Source: Actinomycetota bacterium
GTDB taxonomy: Bacteria > Actinomycetota > Thermoleophilia > Gaiellales > Gaiellaceae
Direction: 5' to 3'
DNA length: 7,440 nt
NCBI GenBank assembly: GCA_013696595.1
Contig: JACCYG010000061.1
Span: 1-7,440, forward strand
The translations under genes were made by a program, and so were the position numbers. The notes beneath the pieces were generated by a model. It had not been told where the DNA came from. It saw nothing but the letters and a program-made list of their open reading frames with translations, and did no database searches. Positions 1-5,937 of the stretch are shown here, in pieces (position 1 is the stretch's first letter; each line of letters begins with the position of its first letter).

Positions 1-261
1 GACGTCGACCTCGTCGAGCTGAACGAGGCCTTCGCGTCGCAGAGCCTTCAGGTCATTCGCGAGCTCGGATTCGATCCCGCGCGCGTAAACGTGAACGGAG
101 GCGCGATCGCGCTCGGCCATCCGCTCGGGATGAGCGGCGCGCGGCTCGTCGTGACGCTTCTCCACGAGCTTCGGCGGCGTAGGGGTCGCTACGGGCTCGC
201 GACGCTTTGCGTCGGCGTCGGGCAGGGCCAGGCCGCGCTTTTCACACGCGCGTCTGATTAA
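1..261 (+). CDS. paaJ: 3-oxoadipyl-CoA/acetyl-CoA thiolase, C-terminal part (PaaJ/PcaF type)
   Basis: Only the last 86 residues are present; the gene begins left of the window and ends at TAA 259-261. Three thiolase active-site blocks are visible: NEAFA (residues 8-12 of the fragment), the block NGGAIALGHPLGMSGAR with its catalytic His at fragment residue 40, and CVGVGQG with the catalytic Cys at residue 70. The C-[VI]-G-V-G-Q-G form is typical of 3-oxoadipyl-CoA thiolases (PaaJ, PcaF); many other thiolases have C-G-G-G. These enzymes cleave 3-oxoadipyl-CoA, and in the phenylacetate pathway also the 3-oxo-dehydrosuberyl-CoA intermediate, to acetyl-CoA plus a shortened acyl-CoA. Neighbouring paaG, paaF-like and paaD genes favour the phenylacetate role. 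A general acetyl-CoA C-acyltransferase cannot be excluded from the fragment. Confidence 0.85.
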   Translation, partial: DVDLVELNEAFASQSLQVIRELGFDPARVNVNGGAIALGHPLGMSGARLVVTLLHELRRRRGRYGLATLCVGVGQGQAALFTRASD

Positions 262-365
262 GGTTCACCCAGCCTCCTCCCCGAGCCGATCGTATCGCCG
301 AAAAGTGCACACGTGGTGCGCGGAACGTGCCGGATCGCGCGTAACCCGGTGCCGCTTCGCTCCGA

Positions 366-371
366 TATCGT
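366..371 (+). promoter_or_regulatory. candidate -10 box (TATCGT) of a leaderless ALDH transcript
   Basis: TATCGT fits the actinobacterial -10 pattern TANNNT and ends 8 nt before the GTG at 380, the spacing expected if transcription starts at or within a base or two of the start codon. No Shine-Dalgarno sequence precedes that GTG. No -35 resemblance is seen. The site is inferred from pattern and spacing only. Confidence 0.35.
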
Positions 372-379
372 CCCCGGTC

Positions 380-1852
380 GTGGCGGTCGCAATCGAGCGC
401 GAGTACGGGCTCTTCATCAACGGGGAATCCGTCGAGCCGACAGCGGGCGAGGTGCGCGACGTGACGGAGCCCGCCACGGGCGCTGCACTCGGCCGCGCCG
501 CGATGGCGGGGCCCGAGGACGTCGACCGCGCGGTTCAGTCCGCCCGCGCGGCGCTCGCCGGTGCCTGGGCGAAGACATCTCCCACCGAGCGGTCGCGGCT
601 TCTCCACGCACTCGCCGACGCGATCCACGAGAGCCGCAAGGAGCTCGCGGAGCTCGAGACGCGAAACGTCGGCAAGGCGATCTCCTCGGTCAAGGGCGAG
701 ATTGCCGCCTCGGTCGAGAACTTCCGGTTCTTCGCGTCCGCGATCGCGACGATCGAGGGCCGATCGCACGCGGTTGGCGGCTCGGCGCTCTATTACCAGC
801 TTCGGGAGCCGGTCGGCGTCTGCGCGCAGATCATCCCCTGGAACTACCCGCTGATGATGGCGGCCTGGAAGCTCTCGCCGGCGCTCGCCGCCGGCTGCAC
901 GATCGTCCTCAAGCCGGATCCTGCGACTCCGCTCACGGCACTTCGCCTGGCCGAGCTCGCAACCGACGTCGGCATCCCGCCGGGCGTCGTGAACGTCGTT
1001 CCCGGCGACGGGCCGACGACCGGCGCGCATCTCGTTTCGCACCCGGGCGTGGACAAGGTCGCGTTCACGGGGTCAACGGCCACCGGCACGGAGGTGATGA
1101 AGCTCGCTGCGAGCCCGATCAAGCGGATCTCGCTCGAGCTCGGCGGGAAGAGTCCCAACCTGGTTTTCGCCGACGCGGACCTTGCGGACGCCGTCCCGAG
1201 CTCGGTCTACGCGATCTACTACGCCGCCGGTCAAAGTTGCGACGCGCGCTCGCGTGTCCTCGTCGAGAAACCGCTCTACGACGACTTCGTGGCGCAGTTC
1301 ACCGAGACGGCGAAGCGCCTCAAGGTCGGTGACCCGCTCGATTCCGAGACGCATATGGGCTCGCTGATCTCGCGGACGCACCGCGACAAGGTGCACGGCT
1401 TCGTCGAGACCGGGCGCGATGAGGGAGTCGAGATCGTGATCGGCGGCGAGCCCGGCGACGGCGATGGCGCGTTCTATCCGCCCACGGTCCTCGCCGGCGT
1501 CGAGACCCGCATGGTCGTCGCCCAGGAGGAGATCTTCGGCCCCGTCGTGACGGTGATTCCGTTCGAAGACGAGGACGAGGCTGTGACGATCGCGAACGAC
1601 TCCAAGTACGGCCTCGTCGCGACGATCTGGACGAGCGACCCCGCCCGGGGCCCACGGCTCGCGGGCAAGATCAAGGCGGGGACGATCGGGGTCAACACGC
1701 CCTACACGGCTCCGCCCGGCGGCGCGTTCGGCGGCTACAAGCAGTCCGGCTTCGGCCGCGAGGTCGGCCTCGAGACGCTCGACATGTACCTCGAGGCCAA
1801 GAGCGTCCTCGTCTCGACGAGCCGGAAGCCGCTCAACCCGTTCGGGCTGTAG
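380..1852 (+). CDS. Aldehyde dehydrogenase family protein, NAD(P)-dependent
   Basis: This 490-residue protein oxidises an aldehyde to the acid with NAD(P)+ and is presumably cytosolic. The ALDH signatures are complete: PWNYP (Asn155, oxyanion hole), KPDPATP (Lys178, cofactor contact), FTGSTATG (229-236, nucleotide binding), LELGGKS with general base Glu253, GQSCDARSR with nucleophile Cys287, EEIFGP (Glu384, ribose contact) and the C-terminal GGYKQSGFGRE. GTG at 380 is preferred: it puts LFINGE near residue 11, as is usual, gives normal family length, and follows a TANNNT box. A GTG at 305 would add 25 residues unlike the family. The sequence looks betaine/phenylacetaldehyde-dehydrogenase-like and lacks the fused MaoC domain of PaaZ. 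From its position after the thiolase it may oxidise the ring-opened semialdehyde that PaaZ's ALDH domain handles, or phenylacetaldehyde. The family is sure; the substrate is inference. Confidence 0.93.
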   Translation: MAVAIEREYGLFINGESVEPTAGEVRDVTEPATGAALGRAAMAGPEDVDRAVQSARAALAGAWAKTSPTERSRLLHALADAIHESRKELAELETRNVGKAISSVKGEIAASVENFRFFASAIATIEGRSHAVGGSALYYQLREPVGVCAQIIPWNYPLMMAAWKLSPALAAGCTIVLKPDPATPLTALRLAELATDVGIPPGVVNVVPGDGPTTGAHLVSHPGVDKVAFTGSTATGTEVMKLAASPIKRISLELGGKSPNLVFADADLADAVPSSVYAIYYAAGQSCDARSRVLVEKPLYDDFVAQFTETAKRLKVGDPLDSETHMGSLISRTHRDKVHGFVETGRDEGVEIVIGGEPGDGDGAFYPPTVLAGVETRMVVAQEEIFGPVVTVIPFEDEDEAVTIANDSKYGLVATIWTSDPARGPRLAGKIKAGTIGVNTPYTAPPGGAFGGYKQSGFGREVGLETLDMYLEAKSVLVSTSRKPLNPFGL

Positions 1853-1871
1853 GGCGCGAGGCACGCCGCCC
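1852..1871. terminator. possible short bidirectional hairpin between convergent genes
   Basis: GGGCG (1852-1856) can pair with CGCCC (1867-1871) around a 10-nt loop, in the 20 bases between the ALDH stop and the stop of the opposing DUF606 gene. The stem is only 5 bp and there is no U-tract on either strand, so this is a weak candidate placed mainly by its position. Confidence 0.2.
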
Positions 1872-1872
1872 C

Positions 1873-2325
1873 CTAGCGCTTGAGGACGAGCACGGCGCCG
1901 CCGGCGAGGAGGGCAAGGCCCACCGCGCGCTCCCACGTGAAGGGGATCCGCTCGAGGCCGAAGAGCCCGAGCGCGTCGATCACGACGCCCATTGCGAGCT
2001 GTGACGCGACGAGGAGCCCGATCGTTGCGAACGTCCCGATTCGCGGCGGACTGAACGTGACGGCTGTGACCACGATCGCACCCATGAGACCGCCGAGCCA
2101 GAGCCACGGGGGCTCGCGAATTGCCGCGATACCCGCGCTGTTGCGGGCAGCGAGCGCGACGCCGACCAGAATGACCGCTGCCACGATGCCGCCGAAGGCT
2201 GCTGCTTCGAGCACGCCGATTCGCCGTCCGAGCGCACCGCTGATCGCGACCTGCATCGAGCCGGCGAGTCCGGCGACGAGCGAGAACGCGACGGCGAACG
2301 TGCTCGCGGACACGGCCGCGAGCAT
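1873..2325 (-). CDS. DUF606/YdcZ-type small DMT-superfamily membrane transporter
   Basis: This is a 150-residue, highly hydrophobic protein with about five predicted membrane helices (roughly 5-25, 40-60, 74-91, 97-119 and 132-148). Its pattern matches DUF606 (PF04657, YdcZ-like), a half-size branch of the drug/metabolite transporter group: an early AG...Q......LGRRIG, then PPWLWLGGLMGA, then PPRIG, a VASQLA (usually GQL) in the fourth helix, then a short loop and final helix ending VLVLKR. The length is normal for the family. Members usually act as homodimers or paired subunits, and their substrates are mostly unknown. The gene points against the surrounding catabolic genes, meeting the ALDH tail to tail and sharing a 33-bp divergent intergenic region with the next crotonase. 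It may move an aromatic acid or an unrelated metabolite; nothing in the sequence decides this. No Shine-Dalgarno precedes the ATG. Confidence 0.8.
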   Translation of the reverse strand: MLAAVSASTFAVAFSLVAGLAGSMQVAISGALGRRIGVLEAAAFGGIVAAVILVGVALAARNSAGIAAIREPPWLWLGGLMGAIVVTAVTFSPPRIGTFATIGLLVASQLAMGVVIDALGLFGLERIPFTWERAVGLALLAGGAVLVLKR

Positions 2326-2358
2326 ATCGGCGCAATCCGTCTATACACTCGCGACCCG
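2326..2358. promoter_or_regulatory. divergent mini-promoter region; TACACT -10 for the + strand operon
   Basis: The 33 bases between two divergent start codons must hold both promoters. On the + strand TACACT (2344-2349, TANNNT) lies 9 nt before the ATG at 2359. On the - strand TATAGA (2345 to 2340) lies 14 nt before the ATG at 2325. The two boxes overlap, so polymerase probably serves one direction at a time. No Shine-Dalgarno is present for either gene, pointing to leaderless or near-leaderless mRNAs. No clear -35 elements were found. Confidence 0.4.
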
Positions 2359-3174
2359 ATGAGCGAGCCAACCCGGCCGGCGCCGACCGATCCTGCCGAG
2401 CTCGGGTTCGAGAAGATCGTCTACGAGAAAGCGCCGCCGCGGGCGACGATCACGCTTAACCGGCCGGAGGTGCTGAACGCCTTCGATTTCCAGATGCTCC
2501 GCGAGCTTGCGCGCGCGTGCGAGGACGTGTCATGGGACGACGAGATCCGGGTCCTCGTGCTAACCGGCGCCGGGCGCGCATTCTGCGTCGGCGCGGACCT
2601 GAAGTCCTGGGCGCAGGAATACCTCGGGAAGCCGAGCGAGTACTGGAAGTGGTTCGGCGCGTTCAAAGACGCGCACGACCGGATGCGCGAAGTCGGAAAG
2701 CCGACGCTCGCACGCATCAACGGGATCGCTGTCGGCGGCGGGAACGAGCTTCAGATGGCGTGCGACCTCGCCGTCATGTCGGAGGACGCATACATCCGAC
2801 ACGTCGGGCCCGAGCACGGCTCGGTTCCCGCCGGCGGCGCGACGCAGTGGCTCACGATCATGGTCGGGGACCGGCGCGCGCGCGAGATCGTCCTCATGTG
2901 CGAGGAGATTTCCGCGCGGAAGGCCGAGGAGTGGGGCCTCGTCAACTGGGCGGTCCCAGCCGCCGAGCTCGACGCGAGGGTGAACGAGGTCGTGGAAAAC
3001 CTCGCCCGGAAGCTGCCGCAGACGACGCGGTACGCGAAGCAGCACCTCAATTTCTGGAAAGACCTCGCGTGGCACCAGACGATCAACCACGCGCGCGACT
3101 GGCTCGCGCTCTCGATGGCGACCGAGGAACCGCAGGCGGCCGTCCGCCGCTTCGTCGACAAGGAGCTGGGATGA
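2359..3174 (+). CDS. Enoyl-CoA hydratase/isomerase (crotonase) family protein with MenB-like active-site loop
   Basis: This 271-residue crotonase-fold protein acts on an acyl-CoA thioester. The family blocks are LNRPEVLNAF (33-42), oxyanion-hole segment AGRAFCVGADL (71-81) and GGGNELQMACD (126-136), which keeps a catalytic-type Glu130. The second active-site loop, GPEHGSVPAGGATQWL (150-165), differs from classical hydratases. It aligns without gaps to the loop of 1,4-dihydroxynaphthoyl-CoA synthase MenB and ring hydrolase BadI (GPK.GS...G), and is followed by VGDRRAREIVLMCE...GLVN..VP, also MenB/BadI-like. Unlike MenB (GGGHVL), it has the first Glu. It is therefore not a plain hydratase; a ring-opening hydrolase or dienoyl-CoA hydratase is possible (inference). 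It is first in a coupled trio, its TGA overlapping the next ATG by 4 bases. About 15 extra N-terminal residues precede the fold. The family is secure, the reaction is not. Confidence 0.9.
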   Translation: MSEPTRPAPTDPAELGFEKIVYEKAPPRATITLNRPEVLNAFDFQMLRELARACEDVSWDDEIRVLVLTGAGRAFCVGADLKSWAQEYLGKPSEYWKWFGAFKDAHDRMREVGKPTLARINGIAVGGGNELQMACDLAVMSEDAYIRHVGPEHGSVPAGGATQWLTIMVGDRRAREIVLMCEEISARKAEEWGLVNWAVPAAELDARVNEVVENLARKLPQTTRYAKQHLNFWKDLAWHQTINHARDWLALSMATEEPQAAVRRFVDKELG

Positions 3175-3539
3175 CGGACGAGCTTCGACAACTCGAGGAA
3201 GAATGGGCCGCAGCGATCGAGCGCCGCGACGTTGCGGCGGCGGAGTCGATTCTCGCCGAGGATTTCACGCTCTCGAGCACCGGCGGAGTCGGCGACCATG
3301 TCTCCAGAGAGAGGTGGCTCGCGGTGCTCGAGCAGATCGAGAGCCGCTCGCTCACCTGCACGGTCGACGAAGTGCGGAACTACGGAGAGATCGCGGTCGT
3401 GATGGCGCGCCTGCGCTGGGATGCGACGCTAGGCGATCGGAATCTGACCGGTGATTACACCGTCACGGACGTGTTCAGGCGCGCGAACGGCGGGTGGCGG
3501 GCGGCCTGGCGGATTTCGGTCCGCCTTCCCTCGGCGTGA
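3171..3539 (+). CDS. NTF2-like superfamily protein (DUF4440/SnoaL-like)
   Basis: This 122-residue protein has the pattern of the DUF4440/SnoaL-like alpha+beta cone. An N-terminal helix (2-20, LRQLEEEWAAAIERRD) is followed by A.ES.LAEDFTL (about 23-34), then a strand-rich second half ending YTVTDVFRRANGGWRAAWRISVRLP (96-120), the usual D.F.r..g.Wr...r.s tail. The fold binds small hydrophobic molecules and serves as an isomerase, cyclase, hydratase or simple binding protein; no catalytic residue can be assigned here. ATG at 3171 overlaps the upstream stop as ATGA, and the stop overlaps the next start as GTGA, so translation of all three genes is probably coupled. That placement between two CoA-processing crotonases suggests a role in the same pathway, perhaps on a cyclic or reactive intermediate, but this is inference. 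Confidence 0.82.
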   Translation: MTDELRQLEEEWAAAIERRDVAAAESILAEDFTLSSTGGVGDHVSRERWLAVLEQIESRSLTCTVDEVRNYGEIAVVMARLRWDATLGDRNLTGDYTVTDVFRRANGGWRAAWRISVRLPSA

Positions 3540-4306
3540 GCGACCTCGTCCTCGTCGAGCACGACGAGCCGATCGCCGTCGTCCTCCTGAATCGGCCTGA
3601 GGTTCTGAACGCCCTGAACGAACAGGTCATGGCCGACCTCGTGGCGGCCCTGACGGAGCTCGACGACGACGAAGCGGTTCGCTGCATCGTCCTCGGCGGT
3701 TCCGAGCGCGCGTTCGCGGCAGGCGCCGACATCGGCGAGATGGCTGAGGCGAGCGCGATGGACATGTACCACGCGCGCCGGATCGACAAGTGGGATGCGA
3801 TCCGTCGCATCCGCACGCCCATCGTCGCCGCAGTCTCCGGTTTCTGTCTCGGCGGGGGAAACGAGCTCGCGATGGCGTGCGATCTGATCGTCGCCTCCGA
3901 GACGGCGAAGTTCGGCCAGCCGGAGACGGGTCTCGGAATCATTCCGGGCGCAGGCGGAACGCAGCGGCTGACGCGGGCGATCGGAAAGGCGAAGGCGATG
4001 GACGTGATCCTCACGGGGCGGTTCCTGGACGCACGCGAGGCCGAGCGGGCCGGGCTCGTCGCGCGCGTCGTCGCCCGCGAGGTCTGGCTCGAGGAGGCGA
4101 AGCGCGTCGCGCGGGAGATCGCGACGAAGGGCCCAGTGGCGCAGCGCCTCGCCAAGGAGTCCGTCAACCGTGCATACGACTCGACGCTCGAGGTCGGCCT
4201 CGACTTCGAGCGGCGCTCGCTCTACCTCGCGTTCGCTTCCGAAGATGCCCGGGAGGGGCTGACAGCGTTCGTGGAGAAGCGCGAGCCCGACTTCGAGGGC
4301 CGCTGA
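3536..4306 (+). CDS. paaF: Enoyl-CoA hydratase, PaaF-like
   Basis: This 256-residue classical crotonase hydrates a 2,3-enoyl-CoA, in the phenylacetate route 2,3-dehydroadipyl-CoA to 3-hydroxyadipyl-CoA. It carries LLNRPEVLNALN (17-28), the oxyanion segment AFAAGADIGEMA (59-70), GGGNELAMACD with catalytic Glu110, FGQPETGLGIIPGAGGTQRL with catalytic Glu130, and the C-terminal EDAREGLTAFVEKREPDFEGR. FAAGAD..EMAE, the PGAGGTQRL block and the tail closely resemble E. coli PaaF as I recall it. GTG at 3536 is chosen because it forms a GTGA overlap with the preceding stop and starts SDLVLVEHDE, normal for the family; a GTG at 3494 would add 14 atypical residues and overlap the upstream gene. Both glutamates are intact, so hydratase activity is expected. 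A general short-chain enoyl-CoA hydratase is the alternative. Confidence 0.92.
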   Translation: MSDLVLVEHDEPIAVVLLNRPEVLNALNEQVMADLVAALTELDDDEAVRCIVLGGSERAFAAGADIGEMAEASAMDMYHARRIDKWDAIRRIRTPIVAAVSGFCLGGGNELAMACDLIVASETAKFGQPETGLGIIPGAGGTQRLTRAIGKAKAMDVILTGRFLDAREAERAGLVARVVAREVWLEEAKRVAREIATKGPVAQRLAKESVNRAYDSTLEVGLDFERRSLYLAFASEDAREGLTAFVEKREPDFEGR

Positions 4307-4685
4307 CGTCACACTCTTGGTGCCTTCTGGCGCGTCAGACGTTACAAACGGCGCACCACGCGTGCGCGTTTCGCGGTTAGGCTGAAGCCCGAGCAGGGGG
4401 GCGGGTCGGGACCCGAGTATCTCGCGCGCGTGTACCTGGGGTCAGCGTCCCTCGGGCGCGTCCTTTCGCAGCTCGCCAGATGGGCCAGGCCGACAGGCAT
4501 GATCTAGCCGTGCCAGGGTTCGCCCGCTTCCTCGAGCCGCCGCGGCTTCGGACGATCGAGAGTGGCGACGGCGACCGCCGCGCCACATGGCTCGTAGCCG
4601 CTGCGCTCGCAACCCAGGTTGTCGTAGAGCTCTCCGGCCATGAGCAGCACGTCGCGCCAGACACGTCGCCGGCGCCGGGGACGTC
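4307..4685. other. 379-base gap between paaF-like gene and paaG, no convincing gene
   Basis: No recognised protein or RNA gene is seen. An inverted repeat CGGGTC-GG-GACCCG sits at 4402-4415, and GCGCA/TGCGC (4351-4355 and 4363-4367) could form a weak stem with a 7-nt loop; neither has a T-tract. TAGGCT at 4378-4383 resembles an actinobacterial -10 but lacks a matching -35. A + strand ORF at 4480-4689 runs into the paaG start, and a - strand ORF lies at 4504-4641; both are described or rejected separately. The gap suggests paaG has its own promoter or that a gene has decayed here. Confidence 0.5.
4504..4641 (-). CDS. possible 45-aa small ORF, unknown
   Basis: On the - strand of the gap, ATG 4641 to TAG 4504 encodes 45 residues beginning MAGELYDNLGCERSGYEPCG and ending RLEEAGEPWHG. 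The composition is protein-like: mixed acidic, aromatic and hydrophobic residues with two Cys 8 apart (11 and 19). It contrasts with the Arg/Ser-rich translations of other frames here. No Shine-Dalgarno precedes the ATG, although the frame stays open upstream into the antisense of paaG. I recognise no family. It may be a real small gene, the tail of a decayed one, or chance in GC-rich DNA. Confidence 0.2.
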   Translation of the reverse strand: MAGELYDNLGCERSGYEPCGAAVAVATLDRPKPRRLEEAGEPWHG

Positions 4686-5462
4686 GTGACCGGCGCCGCG
4701 GTCGAGTTCGTTCTCGACGGGGGTGTCCTGACCGTGACGCTCAACCGTCCGGAGGTGTTGAACGCCTTCAACGCGGCCATGCATGAGGCTCTCGGGCTCG
4801 CCTTGAAGGAGGCGCGCGACCCGAAGGTCCGCGCGGTCGTGATCACGGGTGCCGGCCGCGGGTTCTGCGTCGGCCAAGACTTGCGGGAATTCAAGCAGGA
4901 GTCCGGTGACGTCGCCGCTCGACTCCGCACGCAGTACCACCCGAACATCGTTGCGCTTCGGTCGCTCGAGAAGCCGGTCATCGCAGCCGTGAACGGCCCG
5001 GCTGCGGGAGCGGGCCTCTCACTCGCGTGCGCATGCGACATCCGGATCGCCTCAGACCAGGCGAGCTTCGTGCCCGCCTTCATCAACGTCGGCCTGATCC
5101 CCGACTCCGGCGGCTCGTTCTTCGTCACGCGCCTGCTCGGCTACGCGCGGGCGTTCGAGTGGCTGACGTCGGGCCGCAAGCTGACCGCGGCGGAGGCGCA
5201 CGCGTGGGGCCTTGTCTCGGAGATGGTCGAACACGAGCGTCTTCGAGACCGGACGGCCGAGCTTGCGACAACACTGGCCGCGATGCCGACGCGCGGGATC
5301 GGGATGACGAAGCGGCTCCTCGACCGCGCCTCGACGGCAGCTCTGTCCGAACAGCTCGAGCTGGAGGCTCAGCTGCAGGCCGCTGCGACGGCGAGCGAGG
5401 ACTTCAAGGAAGGCGTGGCGGCGTTTCTCGAGAAGCGCGGCCCACGCTTCACCGGCCGCTAG
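4686..5462 (+). CDS. paaG: 2-(1,2-epoxy-1,2-dihydrophenyl)acetyl-CoA isomerase PaaG
   Basis: PaaG converts the ring-1,2-epoxide made by the PaaABC(D)E epoxidase to oxepin-CoA, and can also shift double bonds later in the route. The 258 residues show crotonase blocks TLNRPEVLNAFN (18-29) and GAGRGFCVGQDL (55-66), the latter as in PaaG (GAGRGFC.GQDL). The first hydratase glutamate is absent (AAGAGLSLACACD, 106-118), while GLIPDSGGSFF (136-146) supplies Asp140, matching the PaaG catalytic Asp in GLIPDCGG. AEAHAWGLV and FKEGVAAFLEKRGPRFTGR also match PaaG. GTG at 4686 is preceded by GGGGA (4677-4681), a weak ribosome binding site with a short 4-nt spacer. The stop TAG lies in a CTAG shared with the stop of the convergent lipoprotein gene. 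This is the best pathway marker on the + strand. Confidence 0.9.
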   Translation: MTGAAVEFVLDGGVLTVTLNRPEVLNAFNAAMHEALGLALKEARDPKVRAVVITGAGRGFCVGQDLREFKQESGDVAARLRTQYHPNIVALRSLEKPVIAAVNGPAAGAGLSLACACDIRIASDQASFVPAFINVGLIPDSGGSFFVTRLLGYARAFEWLTSGRKLTAAEAHAWGLVSEMVEHERLRDRTAELATTLAAMPTRGIGMTKRLLDRASTAALSEQLELEAQLQAAATASEDFKEGVAAFLEKRGPRFTGR

Positions 5463-5902
5463 CCGTCCTCGGCGCAGTCCTCCAGGCCGATCTCACGCGC
5501 GAGCCGGTCCGCTTGGCTCTCGTTCTCATCCGCTTCGGATGCGAGTGTCTGGATTTTCTCCTCGTCACCGTCCTCCGCTGCCTGCCCAAGCTCCTCGATC
5601 AGCTCCAGGTTGCGGTCGTTTCGCTTGTGCCACTCCTCCACCTTGGACTCGAGGTCTTCGGGAGGCTTCAGCTCATTGAGCTCCGCGTTTCCTTCGCGTG
5701 CGATCGGGAGCCCCTTGTCCACGAGCGTCTTCAGGCCCGCTGTGCTCTTGGGCTGAGGAAGCGCGTCGAGCCGTTCCTCGTACTTCGCGCAGATGGCGTC
5801 CGCCTGCTTCACGTACTCCGCCTGCGAGAGGCGGTCGCCGCCCCCGCAACCGGCCGCGGCGGCGGCGAGCGCGAGCGCGGTGAAACCGAGCACGACGCGC
5901 AT
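5459..5902 (-). CDS. Small putative lipoprotein, unknown function
   Basis: This 147-residue secreted protein starts MRVVLGFTALALAAAAAGC: a short basic n-region, an Ala-rich hydrophobic core and a lipobox-like A-A-G-C with Cys19 as the lipidation site, then a GGGDRLS linker. The mature part is helical and highly charged (Glu/Lys/Arg/Asp), with segment QAEYVKQADAICAKYEERL (27-45), a middle PQPKSTAGL, and a long acidic helix about 84-138. Cys38 and Cys143 could form a disulfide. Small lipoproteins with a KQADAICAK-like stretch are, as I recall, common in Thermoleophilia, but their function is unknown to me. The ATG at 5902 is chosen for the signal peptide; longer in-frame starts give an Arg-rich leader unlike a protein. 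It lies 35 nt after the zinc-ribbon membrane gene on the same strand, probably cotranscribed, and also has its own TANNNT box. Confidence 0.78.
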   Translation of the reverse strand: MRVVLGFTALALAAAAAGCGGGDRLSQAEYVKQADAICAKYEERLDALPQPKSTAGLKTLVDKGLPIAREGNAELNELKPPEDLESKVEEWHKRNDRNLELIEELGQAAEDGDEEKIQTLASEADENESQADRLAREIGLEDCAEDG

Positions 5903-5911
5903 CGAGCGGCG

Positions 5912-5917
5912 AGGGTA
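5912..5917 (-). promoter_or_regulatory. candidate -10 box (TACCCT) for leaderless lipoprotein mRNA
   Basis: On the - strand TACCCT (5917 to 5912) ends 9 nt before the ATG at 5902, the same arrangement as TACACT-9-ATG at 2344. No Shine-Dalgarno lies directly upstream; an AGGAG about 30 nt before the ATG is too far to serve it. This would give the lipoprotein a promoter internal to the operon. Confidence 0.3.
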
Positions 5918-5937
5918 CACTGCGCCGCAGACTCCTG

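Noticed and set aside
1073..2371. Long - strand open frame (432 codons) antisense to the ALDH and across the transporter
   Set aside because: Its translation is Arg/Asp-rich and matches no family. It is a by-product of GC-rich codon use opposite the well-supported ALDH.
3455..4312. Long - strand open frame opposite the PaaF-like gene
   Set aside because: The + strand frame has all crotonase motifs and coupled starts; the antisense frame shows none.
4304..4337. Terminator after the PaaF-like gene from TGACG (4304-4308) and CGTCA (4333-4337)
   Set aside because: The stem is 5 bp with a loop of about 24 nt and no T-tract.
4480..4689. + strand 69-codon ORF ending as a GTGA overlap with the paaG start
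   Set aside because: The overlap is tempting, but there is no Shine-Dalgarno, the third codon position is less GC-rich than in the real genes, and the sequence resembles no family.
2458..4770. Near-identical NRPEVLNA-coding stretches in three crotonase genes as a DNA repeat
   Set aside because: The match is the conserved family motif; flanking sequence diverges, and the codons differ between copies.
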